From Alternaria dauci (lineage: Eukaryota > Ascomycota > Dothideomycetes > Pleosporales > Pleosporaceae): a DNA stretch of 64,000 nucleotides. The position numbers and the translations under genes were made by a program. This document shows positions 36,540 through 47,953 of this stretch, in pieces. The notes under the pieces were generated by a model, which worked only from the letters and a program-made list of their open reading frames with translations, ran no database searches and was not told the origin of the DNA. Where the stretch lies: positions 496,001-560,000 of the forward strand of contig NC_091273.1 in assembly GCF_042100115.1 (NCBI RefSeq), written 5' to 3'. How positions within the stretch are numbered: position 1 is the stretch's first letter; the number at the start of each line of letters is the position of its first letter.

Positions 36540-37792
36540 ATGTTCTCCAAGATCACATCTCTTCTCGCCCTTGTGGCAACGGCCAATGCCCATGGCTATC
36601 TCTCCTCTCCCATGAGCCGAACCGGCTTGAATGCGCAAGTGAGTGTGCTGAAAGCGGACAAGTCTGTACTCAATCACTAACACCTTCTAGTCTGGTGCAG
36701 ACACTTGCCCGGAATGTACCATTCTCGAACCCGTCACAGCATGGCCAGACCTGAACGCCGCCAAGGTGGGCCGCTCGGGCCCTTGCGGATACAACGCTCG
36801 CGTATCTGTAGACTACAACCAGCCCGGTCCTCGCTGGGGTCAACAACCCATCATTACCTACAAGGGCGGTGATGTGGTAGATGTACAATGGTGCCTCGAT
36901 GCCAATGGTGACCATGGCGGCATGTTCAGCTACCGCATATGCCAGAACCAAGCCATCGTCGATAAGCTTTTGACCCCTGGATACCTCCCCACCGAGGCGG
37001 AGAAGCAGGCAGCGGAAGACTGCTTCAAAGCTGGTGAGCTGAAGTGTACGGATGTTCCTGGCCAGACGTGCGGTTTCAACTCGGACTGTCAACAGGGCCA
37101 AGCTTGCTGGAGGAACGACTGGTTCACCTGTAAGTGTGTCGTCAATTTTTGAAACGAGGACATGTGGCTGACATCGACTAGGCGGCGGTTTCAATGACGG
37201 TCGCAAGTGCAGGAGCGTCGACAACGCACCTCTCAACTCGTGCTATTCTAGCATCGCCGGCGGATACACCGTTAGCTCAAAGATCAAGATCCCCAACTAC
37301 ACGAGCAACCACACGCTGCTGTCATTCAAGTGGAACTCATTCCAGACTCCACAGATCTACTTGACTTGTGCGGACATCAAGATCACTGGCAGCGGCTCAG
37401 GCGGCTCCACTCCACCCACCCCAACAACCACGACGAGGCCAACTTCCACGGCGGTACCCAGCGGCTGCGCGACACCCGTTGCCACCGTAGCTGTGACATT
37501 TGAGTCCAGGACCACAACAGTCGTGGGCCAGACAGTCAAGATTGCTGGATCAATCGCCCAACTTGGTAGCTGGAACACCGCCTCTGCGCCTGCGCTCTCT
37601 GCGAGCCAGTACACCAATGCGAACCCGCTGTGGTCCACGACGATCAACTTACCGGCTGGCACCAGCTTCGAGTACAAGTTCATCAAGGTCGAAAGCAACG
37701 GTGCCGTGACGTACGAATCGGGTGCTAATCGTGTGTATACCGTGCCGAGGGAGTGCTCCAGCGCAGTCACTGTCGCTACCACATGGAAGTAG
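36540..37792 (+). CDS. AA13 starch-active lytic polysaccharide monooxygenase with CBM20
   Basis: Three exons (36540-36638, 36691-37129, 37182-37792) give 382 residues. A 16-residue signal peptide ([17 protein letters not shown]) is cut before His17, the N-terminal histidine of the copper brace, in [14 protein letters not shown]. The AA13 core carries [44 protein letters not shown] (with His108 as second copper ligand) and many paired cysteines. A Thr/Pro linker (about 250-275) joins a C-terminal CBM20 starch-binding module ([38 protein letters not shown]). The secreted enzyme oxidatively cleaves starch using copper and an oxygen co-substrate. It is probably under carbon control, but no regulator site was identified. 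Confidence 0.95.
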
Positions 37793-38714
37793 GCCTGTCG
37801 ATAGTCTTTGGAACGGCAATGGCTACATGTATTATGGGAGACAATACAAGAGCGGGAAAGCTTGTGATATGTCAGTCATTAATGAACGCATGAAATTATA
37901 TCGAACAATCGCTGCAACTAGCAGAGCACAGCTAAGCACGTGATGGAAGTTGATGAGATCCCAGATCGTGTCGCAAAGGGTGCTGTATGAATGTCGCGGT
38001 GTTTTGCGGCTTAAGGTTCCGATATCACTCTGCAGAGGATGCTAGCACTGTGGCGTCGTGAGGGATGAGCTCGGGAGGTTGGGAGGCTTTGTTGTTCATC
38101 ACGTGTCAGTATCGATGACGCGCTAGTCTCCTTTGAATCGCGAATCTGACGCGTCCATCTCTTCTCCTGTTTCTGTGCCGCTCGGAGCACAAATGTCGTT
38201 CTGCCTTTGAGACCAAACCATCAGTCCAAGTTGCGGCTAGGTCTGCAGATATGAGTCAGTTTCTTTTTTGCTGATGACGCGACTGGTACCTTTCTACCAG
38301 GATGACGTTTCCCTGCGCCTTGGCAATCCGTCGCGTTCCTGCCACCGAGATGCTCATAAGGCCGGACACATATCAAGCTCCATCCGGCAGGTCGTGCAAT
38401 CGCGACATGCGTATCACGAAGAACCCCGCTCCTATCTGAGATACCATTGTCCAGAATGCACAAGTCCAACGTCTGCCCAGATGCCGGCTCGACAAAAGTC
38501 GGTTAAGCCGTGGAAAGCTTCCTTGGCACACAGCTAATAAGGCAGGTGCGTACGTGCAAGGTCTTGGCGGTGATTGTGATGCTCCGCTCCGCATGTTGTG
38601 ACGCCGCCCGAGAACCCGGGCTGCATATAACAGCATCTTAGACGAACATGGTTCTTCAGAAGTTCTTTCTGCACTTCCGACCTCTTCACACCGTCTCGAA
38701 CGATACAAGAGAAG
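37793..38714. other. Intergenic, promoter of DPP5 gene
   Basis: 0.9 kb with no supported gene. A CATATAA element at about 38624-38630 lies some 85 bases ahead of the DPP5 ATG and is a plausible TATA box. Confidence 0.45.
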
Positions 38715-40961
38715 ATGGCGATGAAGACGGCGCTTCTGGCTGCCGGTCTCTTTCTGGGATCGGCCAAGGCCATTACTGTTGAGTATGTCTTGCCAAACAT
38801 TATCACAACAAAATCTAACCGTGGTTAGGGGTATGCTTGCTGCACCTCGCAGAAGTACCGGTAGTCTCAGCCCGAAGGGAGTGAGTATTGACGCCAGCGT
38901 AACAGGGCAACGCTAACGGTCTAGGACCGTGCCTTGTTCTCGGAGACCAAGTTCAACTGGACATCCGAGAAATCCAGCACTTCTTGGTACTTCATTGACA
39001 CCGAGTCTGGCAACATCACAAAAGCACCCTTTGGAAGCGACGCATCGGAAGTGGTATGGGTCGGCGACACGGAGGACAGCATCCTCTACCTCAACGCTAC
39101 CAACGAGGAGATTCCTGGAGGAGTTACTCTGTACACAGCCGATCTCAGCGGTGACTCTTTTGAGCCAACCTTAGTGGCGTCGTTGCATGCTCCTCTCTCC
39201 GGACTGAAGGCTGTGAAGACCGACTCAGGAATCAACTTTGTCGGAAACTGCCTTGCCTACGAAAGCAACGGAACCGCGTACAACCCTGAGCTCGTGACTG
39301 CCCCAAAGAGCTCCGGTCAGCTGTACGACAGCAATTTTGTGAGGCATTGGAATTATTACATCACCGCCGAACGCGTCGCTGTCTTTAGTGGAGTCCTCAA
39401 CGGTGGAAACGGAACCTATAGCTATGGAGGCGAGCTTAAGAACCTGCTTTCTGGTATGAACTACACCGTCACTCGCCCCGAGAGCCCAGTTCAGGGCTCT
39501 TCGAGCGACCCTGGAGACTATGACTTGTCTCCCGACGGCAGCATGGTTGCTTTCCGCACCAAGTCTCCTGATCTTCCCAAGGCAAACTACACCGCTAGCT
39601 ATATCTATGTTGTTCCGTTCGACGGATCTGAGGTCGCCGTTCCAGTCAATGGTCCTGGCACCACAGCTCCCGAGACAGCACAGGGTGCATCCGGCGCCCC
39701 TGTTTGGTCGCACGACGGCAGCAAACTTGCCTACACCCAACAAGATGGCATCGATTACGAGTCCGACAAGTACAAGCTCTACGTTGCAGAGATTAATGGC
39801 ATGAACAGTGAAGTTCGCTCAGTTGCTGAGGACTGGGATTCCAGTCCCACTGGTCTACAATGGGGTCCGGATGATGTTGATCTTTGGGTCACCTCGGAGC
39901 TGCACGCTTCTGTCCGCCTCTGGCTTGTTCCTCAGGATGCGCCAGCCGACTTCACACCAGTCAACTTCACTGGCCCCGACACTGTTCTCTCCGACTTCGC
40001 CATTCTCCCTGATGGCAGTGCCTTCGTATCCGCCGCCGCTTCATGGACTAGCCGTATGTTCTACAAGCAATACCCCGGCCAAGACAAGCACGTTCTTTTC
40101 TCCGCCAACGAAGTCGATCCAGAGCTGGAGGGTCTCACATCAGACTCCGTGTCGAACTTCTGGGTTACCAACGATGATGGCGACGATATCCAGACTTTTG
40201 TGTTCTACCCCACTGACTTCGACCCGAGCAAGAAATACCCTCTCGCATTCATCATCCACGGCGGCCCGCAGTCTACTCAAGGAGATAACTGGAGCACGCG
40301 ATGGAACTTGAGACTCTGGGCAGACCAGGGCTTCGTCGTTACTGCAACCCAGTTCACTGGTTCGCCATCTTACAGCCAAGCTTTCACCGACAAGATCCAA
40401 GCCAACTGGGGTGGAACTCCCTATACTGATCTCGTCAAGGTCTTCGAGCACCTTCGCGACAACGTCGATTACGTCGACACCGACCGTGCCATCGCTGCCG
40501 GTGCCTCCTTTGGTTGCTACATGACAAATTGGATTCAAGGCCACGACCTAGGCCGCGAATTCAAAGCCCTCGTCTGCCACGACGGAAAGATCAACCAAGT
40601 TGGTTCCTACGCTACCGAAGAGCTCTGGTTCATTCAGCGCGACAACAACGGAACTATCTGGAATGACCGCGAGAATTACGAGCTCTGGGATCCTCTTGCT
40701 CACTTTGCCAACGCTAGCACGCCGCAGTTCATCATTCATAATGACCTCGATTACCGTGTGGTGCAAGCCGAGGGACTGCAGACGTTCAACATTTTGCAGA
40801 GCTTGGGTGTGCCATCGCGCTTTTTGCATTTCCCTGATGAGGGTCACTGGGTTACCAATAGGCAGAATAGTCTGTTGTGGCACAACTACATCTTCAACTG
40901 GATCAGGTACTATGTTGGGTTGGATGAAGAGCTGTCTATGGATAATGTCATTACGCAGTAA
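38715..40961 (+). CDS. Secreted dipeptidyl-peptidase 5 (S9C prolyl oligopeptidase family)
   Basis: Three exons (38715-38782, 38829-38880, 38925-40961) give 718 residues, the size of Aspergillus DPPV. The signal peptide is MAMKTALLAAGLFLGSAKA. Residues about 40-430 form a beta-propeller-like region with several N-glycosylation sequons. The C-terminal alpha/beta hydrolase domain has the nucleophile Ser568 in AAGASFGCYMTNWIQG, Asp649 in NDLDYRV and His681 in DEGHWV. The position after the nucleophile elbow is usually Gly-Gly (GGYM), and here the second residue is Cys571. It cleaves dipeptides from peptide N-termini outside the cell. It follows the secreted LPMO on the same strand, but no shared regulation is shown. 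Confidence 0.92.
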
Positions 40962-41274
40962 AGTAGCATCTAGCACGCATAGTATTACCTGAATACTATT
41001 AGCCCAATACGAAGGTATGATCATACCACGATTTGCGAACAACGTGCCTTCTCTGTTTGTCAGGTGCATCTACTGGATCAAGGGGTGGATGACGGGCATT
41101 CAACGATTCTGCGACACCCACGGTAACTTTCGTGAACATGAGCGTTTTGCACGTAAAATCACAATCATTGTCGTAGTGGCTGATACCCCCATTATTTTTC
41201 CCCAAGTATCAAAGAGCCAGTCAAGGTCACGTCTGCCGTTGCCTGCAACGGCTAGCGTGAGGTAATGCACCGGG

Positions 41275-41281
41275 ACCCGAG
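41275..41281 (+). promoter_or_regulatory. Cluster motif copy 1 (ACCCGAG)
   Basis: In context cgggACCCGAGttgc, 172 bases upstream of the P450 ATG. It shares the extended form GGACCCGAGT with the copies upstream of the prenyltransferase and PKS genes. Confidence 0.55.
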
Positions 41282-41308
41282 TTGCTTGTAAATGCACCGA
41301 ACACGCGA

Positions 41309-41315
41309 ACCCGAG
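41309..41315 (+). promoter_or_regulatory. Cluster motif copy 2 (ACCCGAG)
   Basis: In context gcgaACCCGAGtgtt, 138 bases upstream of the P450 ATG and in the same orientation as copy 1. Confidence 0.5.
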
Positions 41316-41446
41316 TGTTGATACCAGGGTAGCGAACGCTATCTGCCATAATGAGCGCCGTCACAACCGTTCACGGGTACGCGTGCTAGTAACAAAGTTT
41401 CGCAGTTGTCTCAATCGTTAACTACGTGGAAGGTGCTTTGAGCGAG

Positions 41447-43366
41447 ATGATTTTGAGAATCCTATACACTGTGGTCGTTGCGACCATCTTATTCGCACTG
41501 GTCAAATCGTTCCAATCGTACACATTCCTCAGGCAAATCCCCGGGCCGAAAACAGCAGCCCTTACGAACCTGGTCCGCCGCTCATGGGCAAAATCTGGTC
41601 GCATACATGAAATACATCTCCGTTTGCACCGAGACTATGGTTCTGTGGTCCGCGTGGGACCAAATGCTGTGTTGGTCTCGCAGCCGCGCGCCATTGACAG
41701 CATCTTTGGCTTCAAGTCGCGGCCGAAGAAGGTAGAGTACTCATCATCTTTGTCTTTCAGCTAAGCTGAAATACCCATCCGACATCACAAGATCCTCGCT
41801 GATGAAGTCGCCTAGTCAGAGTTCTACAACGCGCTCATGCCGCGTATGAAAGGCGGTGCTATCCCCGACGTGTTCGCGACGCTCGACGAGGATGTGCACC
41901 GCCAGATGCGGCGGCCTGTCGCGAACCTCTACGGCATCGGCAACCTAGTCTCGTTCGAGCCGCTAATCACGTCCACGCTGCGGCACTTTTTCACGCGCTT
42001 GGATGAGCGCTTCACAGACTGCGACACCCCGTTCGATATGTATGACTGGCTCCAATTCTTCACATTCGATGTCATTGGCGAGGTGACGTTCTCCCGACGC
42101 CTCGGGTTTCTGGACGAAGGAAGGGATATCGAGGGTGTGATTGACGCGAACTGGAAGTATTTCAAGGCCGCGGCACCGGTGAGTGCAGGATTTTCCGTGC
42201 CCCATGCAAATTATTGGCCATGATGATGACGCTGTGTTGTGCATAAGCTGATGGAGGGTCGCAGAATACCCAGATGCCGTGGTTGGATTACTTGTGGAAG
42301 GATAACCCCCTGCTGCCCGCGGGGTCGAAAAAGAATCTCGTGGCGGAGTTTTCTTTTGCGCGGATTCATGAGCGTATGAGCCTGACACCCGCGCAGAGGG
42401 AGGACATCAATCAGCGCGACTTTCTGTCCTGCTTCATCAGGGAGAAGGACAAGGACAGTACTTTACCTGCTAGGTAGGCATCTCCAAAAAGTCCCATCCT
42501 AGCGACATACGTGCACCACTGACATGGAGATAGCGCCGTCCCCACCTGGACCAACTCAAATATCCAAGCCGGGGTCGACACAACCAGCATCCTCGAAAGC
42601 GCCCTCTTCTACCATCTCCTCAAGAATCCGACTACCTTTGCGACTCTGCGCGCCGAGATCGATGATGCTGCAAAGACAGGCCGTATCTCCGAGTTCGTCT
42701 CATGGAAGGAGTCGCAGACGTTGCCATATCTGGAGGCTTGCATTCATGAAGCATCGCGGCTGCATCCGCCCATTTGCTTCCCGATCGAACGCATAGTGGG
42801 GAAGGAAGGGCTGCACATTGACGGGTTCGTGATTCCGCCGGGAACAAGAATATCGATGGTATGTGCTTTCGATGGATTTCGTAGAGAAATCCGGACGATA
42901 CTAACGAAGTGGTGTTGATAGAGCCCGTGGACGGTTCATCGTCAAAAGTGGTTGTACGGTGAAGACGCAGACATGTGGCGACCGGAACGGTGGCTCGTGG
43001 GCGAGGAGCAAAAGCGGGCAATGTATGGCTCATTGCTTACGGTACGTTTCCACCCCTTGTTTGGCCACCCCCTAACGTGCCGTATGTGACTAACGGTGCA
43101 CCTACCAGTTTGGCGCGGGCCATCGATCTTGCCTGGGGAAGAACCTGTCGTACTTTCAGATTTTCAAGCTGGTGCCCTCGTTGCTGCAAAAATACGATGT
43201 AAGCTGTGTTGCTTTTGTTCCCTAGTGCGTTCAGTGCATATTTTTGAGCGAGAGGCTGATGAAGGTGTAGCTTGAGCTGGTGCGGCCGGACGAGGAGTGG
43301 AAGATCGAAAACCATTGGTTTGCGCAGCCGTCGGGGTTTGAGGTGAAGATTTCGCGACGGAAGTAG
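41447..43366 (+). CDS. Cytochrome P450 monooxygenase
   Basis: Seven exons (41447-41731, 41816-42178, 42265-42473, 42534-42858, 42922-43041, 43109-43198, 43271-43366), all in phase, give 495 residues. The N-terminal membrane anchor (MILRILYTVVVATILFALV) is followed by the proline hinge QIPGPK. The I-helix has AGVDTT (298-303), the ExxR pair is Glu358-Arg361 in HEASRLHPP, and the region MWRPERW is followed by the heme-binding FGAGHRSCLG with Cys442. All P450 hallmarks are intact. The opening and FGAGHRSC type resemble pisatin-demethylase-like fungal P450s. It is inferred to hydroxylate or oxidise a methyl group of the cluster aromatic in the ER membrane. It is convergent with the O-methyltransferase. 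Confidence 0.92.
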
Positions 43367-43804
43367 AAGGAGGAAAGGCTTGCGAAACGGAAGTGTCGGA
43401 GAAAAGGAGAGGAGTTTGTGCATGCGGGACATGTTGGGGTTGGAAGGACCATCATGAGACATGTGTATCTTACTAGCTACGGAATGTGAACAGATGACGT
43501 CTATCTATAGACAATGATCTTGGTATGCGTGAGCATCAACACAGTACCTAGGTATATGTTGATGAGTTGACAAAAGTTTTGTTGAGGTTGTAGCATGAGC
43601 AGTATGCAGGTGACATGTAAGCAGGCGGTACGACTTTCGAAGAAGCCCATGGCCTCGATCGACTGACACATACGCCTTGAAGATTTCAGATGGCCTCAAG
43701 AAGATGGTGTCATGTTCAAATATCGGCTCCATTCAATGTTCATTTCAGGTGGGCAGACATACAAGCTAGCCTAAGACAGGATAGTCCGTGACACCAACCC
43801 CCTA
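43367..43804. other. Intergenic between convergent cluster genes
   Basis: 438 bases between the 3' ends of the P450 and O-methyltransferase genes. It presumably holds both 3' UTRs. No other feature was recognised. Confidence 0.45.
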
Positions 43805-45455
43805 CTAATCACTTGCGTCATCGAGCCCCGCTTCGGTAATACCCACCATGCTTCTCACCTCCCAAAACTTTCGCAGCCGAAGTCCCGCCCTCTCCAACAA
43901 AGCTTTGAACTCGGTAGGCGTCCGCTCGATTCCGTTCAGTGTCGCCATGAGCGCAAGGTCTCGAGTGTGGCAGTACCGTACGTGGTACCCGTAATTCGCC
44001 GGTAGCGGGCTTGGAGCCGCAGGGATCTCGGCGCAGCCAAAGGTCGTGTTCATGACGGGATCGCAGATGAGAATGCGCGACTTCGGGCCCATGGCGGTCT
44101 TGATAGCTTTGAGGATTGCGACACAGTAATCATCGGACCAATCGTGGCTAGAAGATGTCAGTCAGAGAACGGCACACCAGCACTAATTCAAGGTCTACCC
44201 ACAGGATACCACGCAGCCAGTAGACATCGGCGTTCTTCACTGGGTTCGGCTCGAAGAAATCATGCGCTTGAAACTTTACGCGGCCGCTAGAGACGGCATC
44301 AGGTGCTTCCTTGGGGTAAATCTCGTGCTCGCCACGTTCGACGTTCTCGGGACGATCTTGCACGACAAACTTCAGCTTTGGGTATACGTTCATCAGCTGA
44401 AGCGGGAAGCCTCCTATACAGGAGATTAGCCAATTTTGGGGCCAAGCCTGGGGCTTACGTACCAACGCCTCCACCAACATCGACCACAAGGCCCTCCCCG
44501 AGCTCGAGCCAGGGAAAATCGAACGCATGAGCAGCGCCAGAGGTCTTTCCTCCGGCTACCATGGCCAACGCGAAATTTTCAAGCTCCGGTCGATTCATGA
44601 TCGCTCCTGGCGCGTCTGTGGAACCAGTGAAGAGGGACAGATCGGGGACACCTGGATAGCCCGGGCCATCAGAGACAAGTTGACTAGGCGGAAGCTTTTC
44701 AGACATCCACTCCCAAAGAGGCTTATTCGTTCCCATGGCGCGGTGAAAAGCTGTCTCGTCGACTTTGTATGAGTGACCTTTAGAACCGAGTAGGTAACGA
44801 GGGAAGTGGTCAGACGACGAGTAGATATGCAGTCCACTTGAGAGGGTGTCAGAAAGCAGATTTCGAGACCGGAGATTCCTAATTACTTACAATAGCTGCA
44901 CATAAGCTCTCAAGCCTGGATTATTAACCAAAGCTTCAGAAATCCGGTTGTTGGCGAACCGATTCTCTGCAACCTCGCGGAAGATGTGAATTGAACATAA
45001 GGTCCTCAAGATGCGAGCTGAACGACTTTAGCACATACGACATGATCTCTTGCCCGTTCCAACTCACCCAGCTTCCTTCGCTCAATACCGGTTTTCTCGG
45101 CTATCGACTGAATATCCAACCCATCAGGACCCGCCTCGTTGAGAAGGTCAGGGATCTTGCGCTCGGCGGCGATGAATAGCGCGCGGGATTCCATGAACTC
45201 TGCCAAGATTTGCTGGATACGCTGATGAGGCTCTGCTACGAGTTCAATTAGAGATCCCGTGACTGCTTCGACTGTTCTCTCCGCGTCCCAAAGCTTGTGA
45301 CTGGGCAGGATGCGCGCTGTGTCTTTGCTGTCGTCTTGGGACGAGAAGTCCTCTTTGGCCCATTCATTCTTGATCGTCAGTGCGGCCTCTTGCAGCAAGG
45401 CGGAAAGTCTCAGGAGCTCGTCGGCGTCCTTCGAAGTGTGAGGAAGACGTTCCAT
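43805..45455 (-). CDS. COMT-type S-adenosylmethionine O-methyltransferase
   Basis: Five exons (45455-45068, 45017-44891, 44836-44463, 44413-44203, 44147-43805) join in phase to about 480 residues. An in-frame ATG at 45509 would add 18 residues. The N-terminal dimerisation/winged-helix region (LLRLSALLQEAA, KLARILRTLCSIHIFREV) precedes the SAM-binding loop LVVDVGGGVGG (about 290-300). The catalytic histidine lies in GILHDWSDDY near residue 368, seen only after the correct GTGGGT donor is used. A C-terminal block contains SRILICDPVM. This is the family of fungal O-methyltransferases that act on phenolic polyketides. It is inferred to methylate a ring hydroxyl of the cluster product. It is divergent from the prenyltransferase, with 322 bases between the start codons. 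Confidence 0.9.
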
Positions 45456-45777
45456 ATCGAGTCCGATAACGCAATCACGAAAACGAGTTGGTGAGATCAG
45501 TTGGTACACTTTTTTCCTTTCATGTGATTGTCATTGTTTTTCTTTCTTGTAATCTGCGAAGATGCGGACCTGCGCTGAGTCATCAGTGGTGATGCTGCAG
45601 GCTGAGCTTACTCGTCGGGTCCCATGTAGGGACCCGAGTGGCATTCTCCACGTCGCGAACATGCCGAAATAACGGGAGCACATCAACCTACAGGATCCGC
45701 GTCGGTTGGGTCAATGCTGGCATGTACCGTGCTCATTATTGTCCTCTCTTATTCCGTCTCTATACTCATTTTCAAGT
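45456..45777. promoter_or_regulatory. Bidirectional promoter of O-methyltransferase and prenyltransferase
   Basis: 322 bases between two divergent ATGs. The only strongly structured element is the palindrome at 45615-45637, placed almost midway (177 and 140 bases from the two ATGs), so it could serve both genes. Confidence 0.7.
45615..45638. promoter_or_regulatory. Palindrome containing the cluster motif (copy 3)
   Basis: Perfect inverted repeat TCGGGTCCC-atgta-GGGACCCGA (arms 45615-45623 and 45629-45637). With the next base, the right arm contains ACCCGAG (45632-45638). The left arm differs from it at one base (ACCCGAC). Paired half-sites suggest binding of a dimeric regulator. Confidence 0.65.
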
Positions 45778-47221
45778 ATGAACGGCAACACAAACGACCA
45801 GACGAGCGGCCGCGTAGAGGAGGACTACGTAAAGCATCAAGTTCAAAGCCCCACAAACGTGTGGTTATCTTTGCAAAAAGTCATCCCGTTACAGGATCGT
45901 GATGCCAGATTTTGGTGGTATCATACGGGCTACCATGTGGCTTGTATGGTTGACGCCTCCGGATACTCCACGGAGAAACAGTACGAAGTGCTGCTTTTCC
46001 ACCTAAATTGGATCGTGAGTCTTCCTTGTCAATCGACTTCCTGCTCAGAATAATCCCTGACGATTTGGCTAGTGTCCCCGACTAGGACCGGCTCCTGAGG
46101 GCGATGGAAAGTCGAAATGGCACTCCCTGATGGCACACGACGGTTCGCCTTTGGAATACTCCTGGAAATGGAATACCTCTGCAGGGAAGCCGGATATACG
46201 ATACTCATGGGAGCCGTTCAATCCTGGCTCGGGCAGAACCACTGATCCTCGAAACCATGCGCTGTCGCTAGATTACATGCGTGCTGTCAAGCATGTCCTG
46301 CCCGGTGTAGACTTCTCCTGGATCACTACGCTCCTGGAAGAGATCGAGAGCGGGGATCAGAATGCCTCGCATTTCCTCCACGCCGTGGAGTACAGCCAGA
46401 CAAAGTCCTTTGGTCTCAAGTCTTATTTTTTGCCGCGAGACTATAAGATCCTGCAAGCCGGCAGCACGACTACCATGGATGAGTGGGACAAAGCCATCCT
46501 GAAACTCAACCCGAACAACGTGGGGCGTGATACCTTGATGGAGTTCATCTCTAGCAATCCCGAGGGCAAGCTCTTGCAACCGTGGTATGTCTCGCTTTTA
46601 CGCCTAGTGAAAACCTGTAAACTGATGTAGATGAACAGTGTCCTCGCGGTAGACAATGTGAAACCCGAGAAGTCGCGGCTGAAACTCTACTTCATGACAT
46701 CGCACACGAGTTTCTCCTCTCTCCGCGAGATCGTCACCCTCGGCGGTACACGGGATGTTCCAGAGTCCAGCCTCCAGGACCTGAAATCTTTCATCTGGAC
46801 GCTGCTCGGGCTGCCCGACGACTACCCAGAAGACGTTAACGTACCCGCGCACCCACCCGTTGCGAAGACGTGGCTGGATGAAGAGAATCTCGTCGAGTGT
46901 TTCGTTTACTTCTTCGACATCGCGCCGCACAATAGCGAGGTCGACATCAAGTTCTACCTGCCGACGAGGAGGTATGGCCCCGACGATCGGCAGATTGCGA
47001 CACGGCTTGTGGAATGGATGAAGTCGAGAGGCCGTGGAGCTTGGTGTGATCGGTATCTGCACATGTTGGAAGCGCTGGCTGAGCACCGCGGATTGGAGAA
47101 TGGAAAGGGATTACACAGCTATATCAGCTATCAGATTGGGAAGGGGTCGGAGCCAGACATCAAGTCTTATCTCACACCAGAGACGTACCATCCGGCACGA
47201 TACACATTGTCAAAGGAGTAA
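45778..47221 (+). CDS. DMATS-type aromatic prenyltransferase (ABBA fold)
   Basis: Three exons (45778-46014, 46073-46584, 46639-47221) give 443 residues, the usual size for the family. Family blocks are seen in order: ARFWWYHTGYHVACMVDASG, LGPAPEGDGK (read after intron 1), HDGSPLEYSWKWN, the IRYSWEPFNPGSG...DPRNH block, LKLYFMTSHTSFSSLREIVTLGG, and the C-terminal VDIKFYLPTRRYG and LHSYISYQIG. These soluble enzymes transfer dimethylallyl from DMAPP to an aromatic carbon, oxygen or nitrogen without a metal-binding DDxxD motif, and none is seen. In this polyketide context the substrate is inferred to be the phenolic product rather than an indole. Confidence 0.93.
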
Positions 47222-47953
47222 ACCATCATTCAATGTTGTATGCCCACACGTATGTTCGTACACAGCAAGATATGCAGAAGCCAACCATATTATTCAACTG
47301 ATGATATACTCCTATTCGCATCTCTGCGCTATGGTTAGTATTAAACACGAGCAGACTGCTGGATCCGCTTCGACTGTGCTGATACAATAGGTGAACAGGA
47401 TGTCTTACGTTTACGTAGTGTAGAAAAGACTTAGTGACGACGTCTCTACCAGGTAGTTCTTACAAGATGCCTGGAGTCAGGGTGATTGATGGTGATAGTC
47501 CGCGGCCGCATCAACAACTGGGCACGAATAAGATGAAAGACATCTCATGTGCTGGTATATTTGCGCCAATAAAGAACTAAGTAGTTGGCTGGGATGTAGT
47601 TGGTTTCGTGGTTTCTTTTTAACACTCGCGTTTGCCAGCGGCCTTGTTATATAGTCATCTTGATCAGTAGTTCGTCCGGATCGTTACACTCCAGACTCCA
47701 TGCTAAATGTCTTAGTTCACTTGATGGGAGCAGAATCGGCGGTGTATAATTGCCATTTAGATAGGAAGATACATAATGGACAGTTCTTGCAAACTTGTAG
47801 TACAGTCTAGAAGGACAACTCAAGGAAGAAAAGCAAAGTACAACAAAACAACCGAAACCAAACCAAACCAGACCACTCTAACCCTTGAAAAGAAAAACCT
47901 TCAGTCTAAATTCCTTCTAACCAGAGCCATCGAATGAGAGAACAGGGTTTCGT
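47222..47953. other. Intergenic between convergent cluster genes
   Basis: 0.7 kb between the 3' ends of the prenyltransferase and FAD-oxidase genes. It is somewhat AT-richer. No gene or repeat was recognised. Confidence 0.45.

Larger units (their letters stand above)
40962..41446. promoter_or_regulatory. Promoter of the cluster P450
   Basis: 485 bases between the DPP5 stop and the P450 ATG. This marks the inferred left border of the biosynthetic cluster. It holds two copies of the heptamer ACCCGAG, 34 bases apart, at 172 and 138 bases from the ATG. They are listed separately below. Confidence 0.5.

Noticed and set aside
42524..42796. Alternative plus-strand frame in the P450 region
   Set aside because: The neighbouring frame carries the I-helix AGVDTT and ExxR motifs and joins the other exons in phase.
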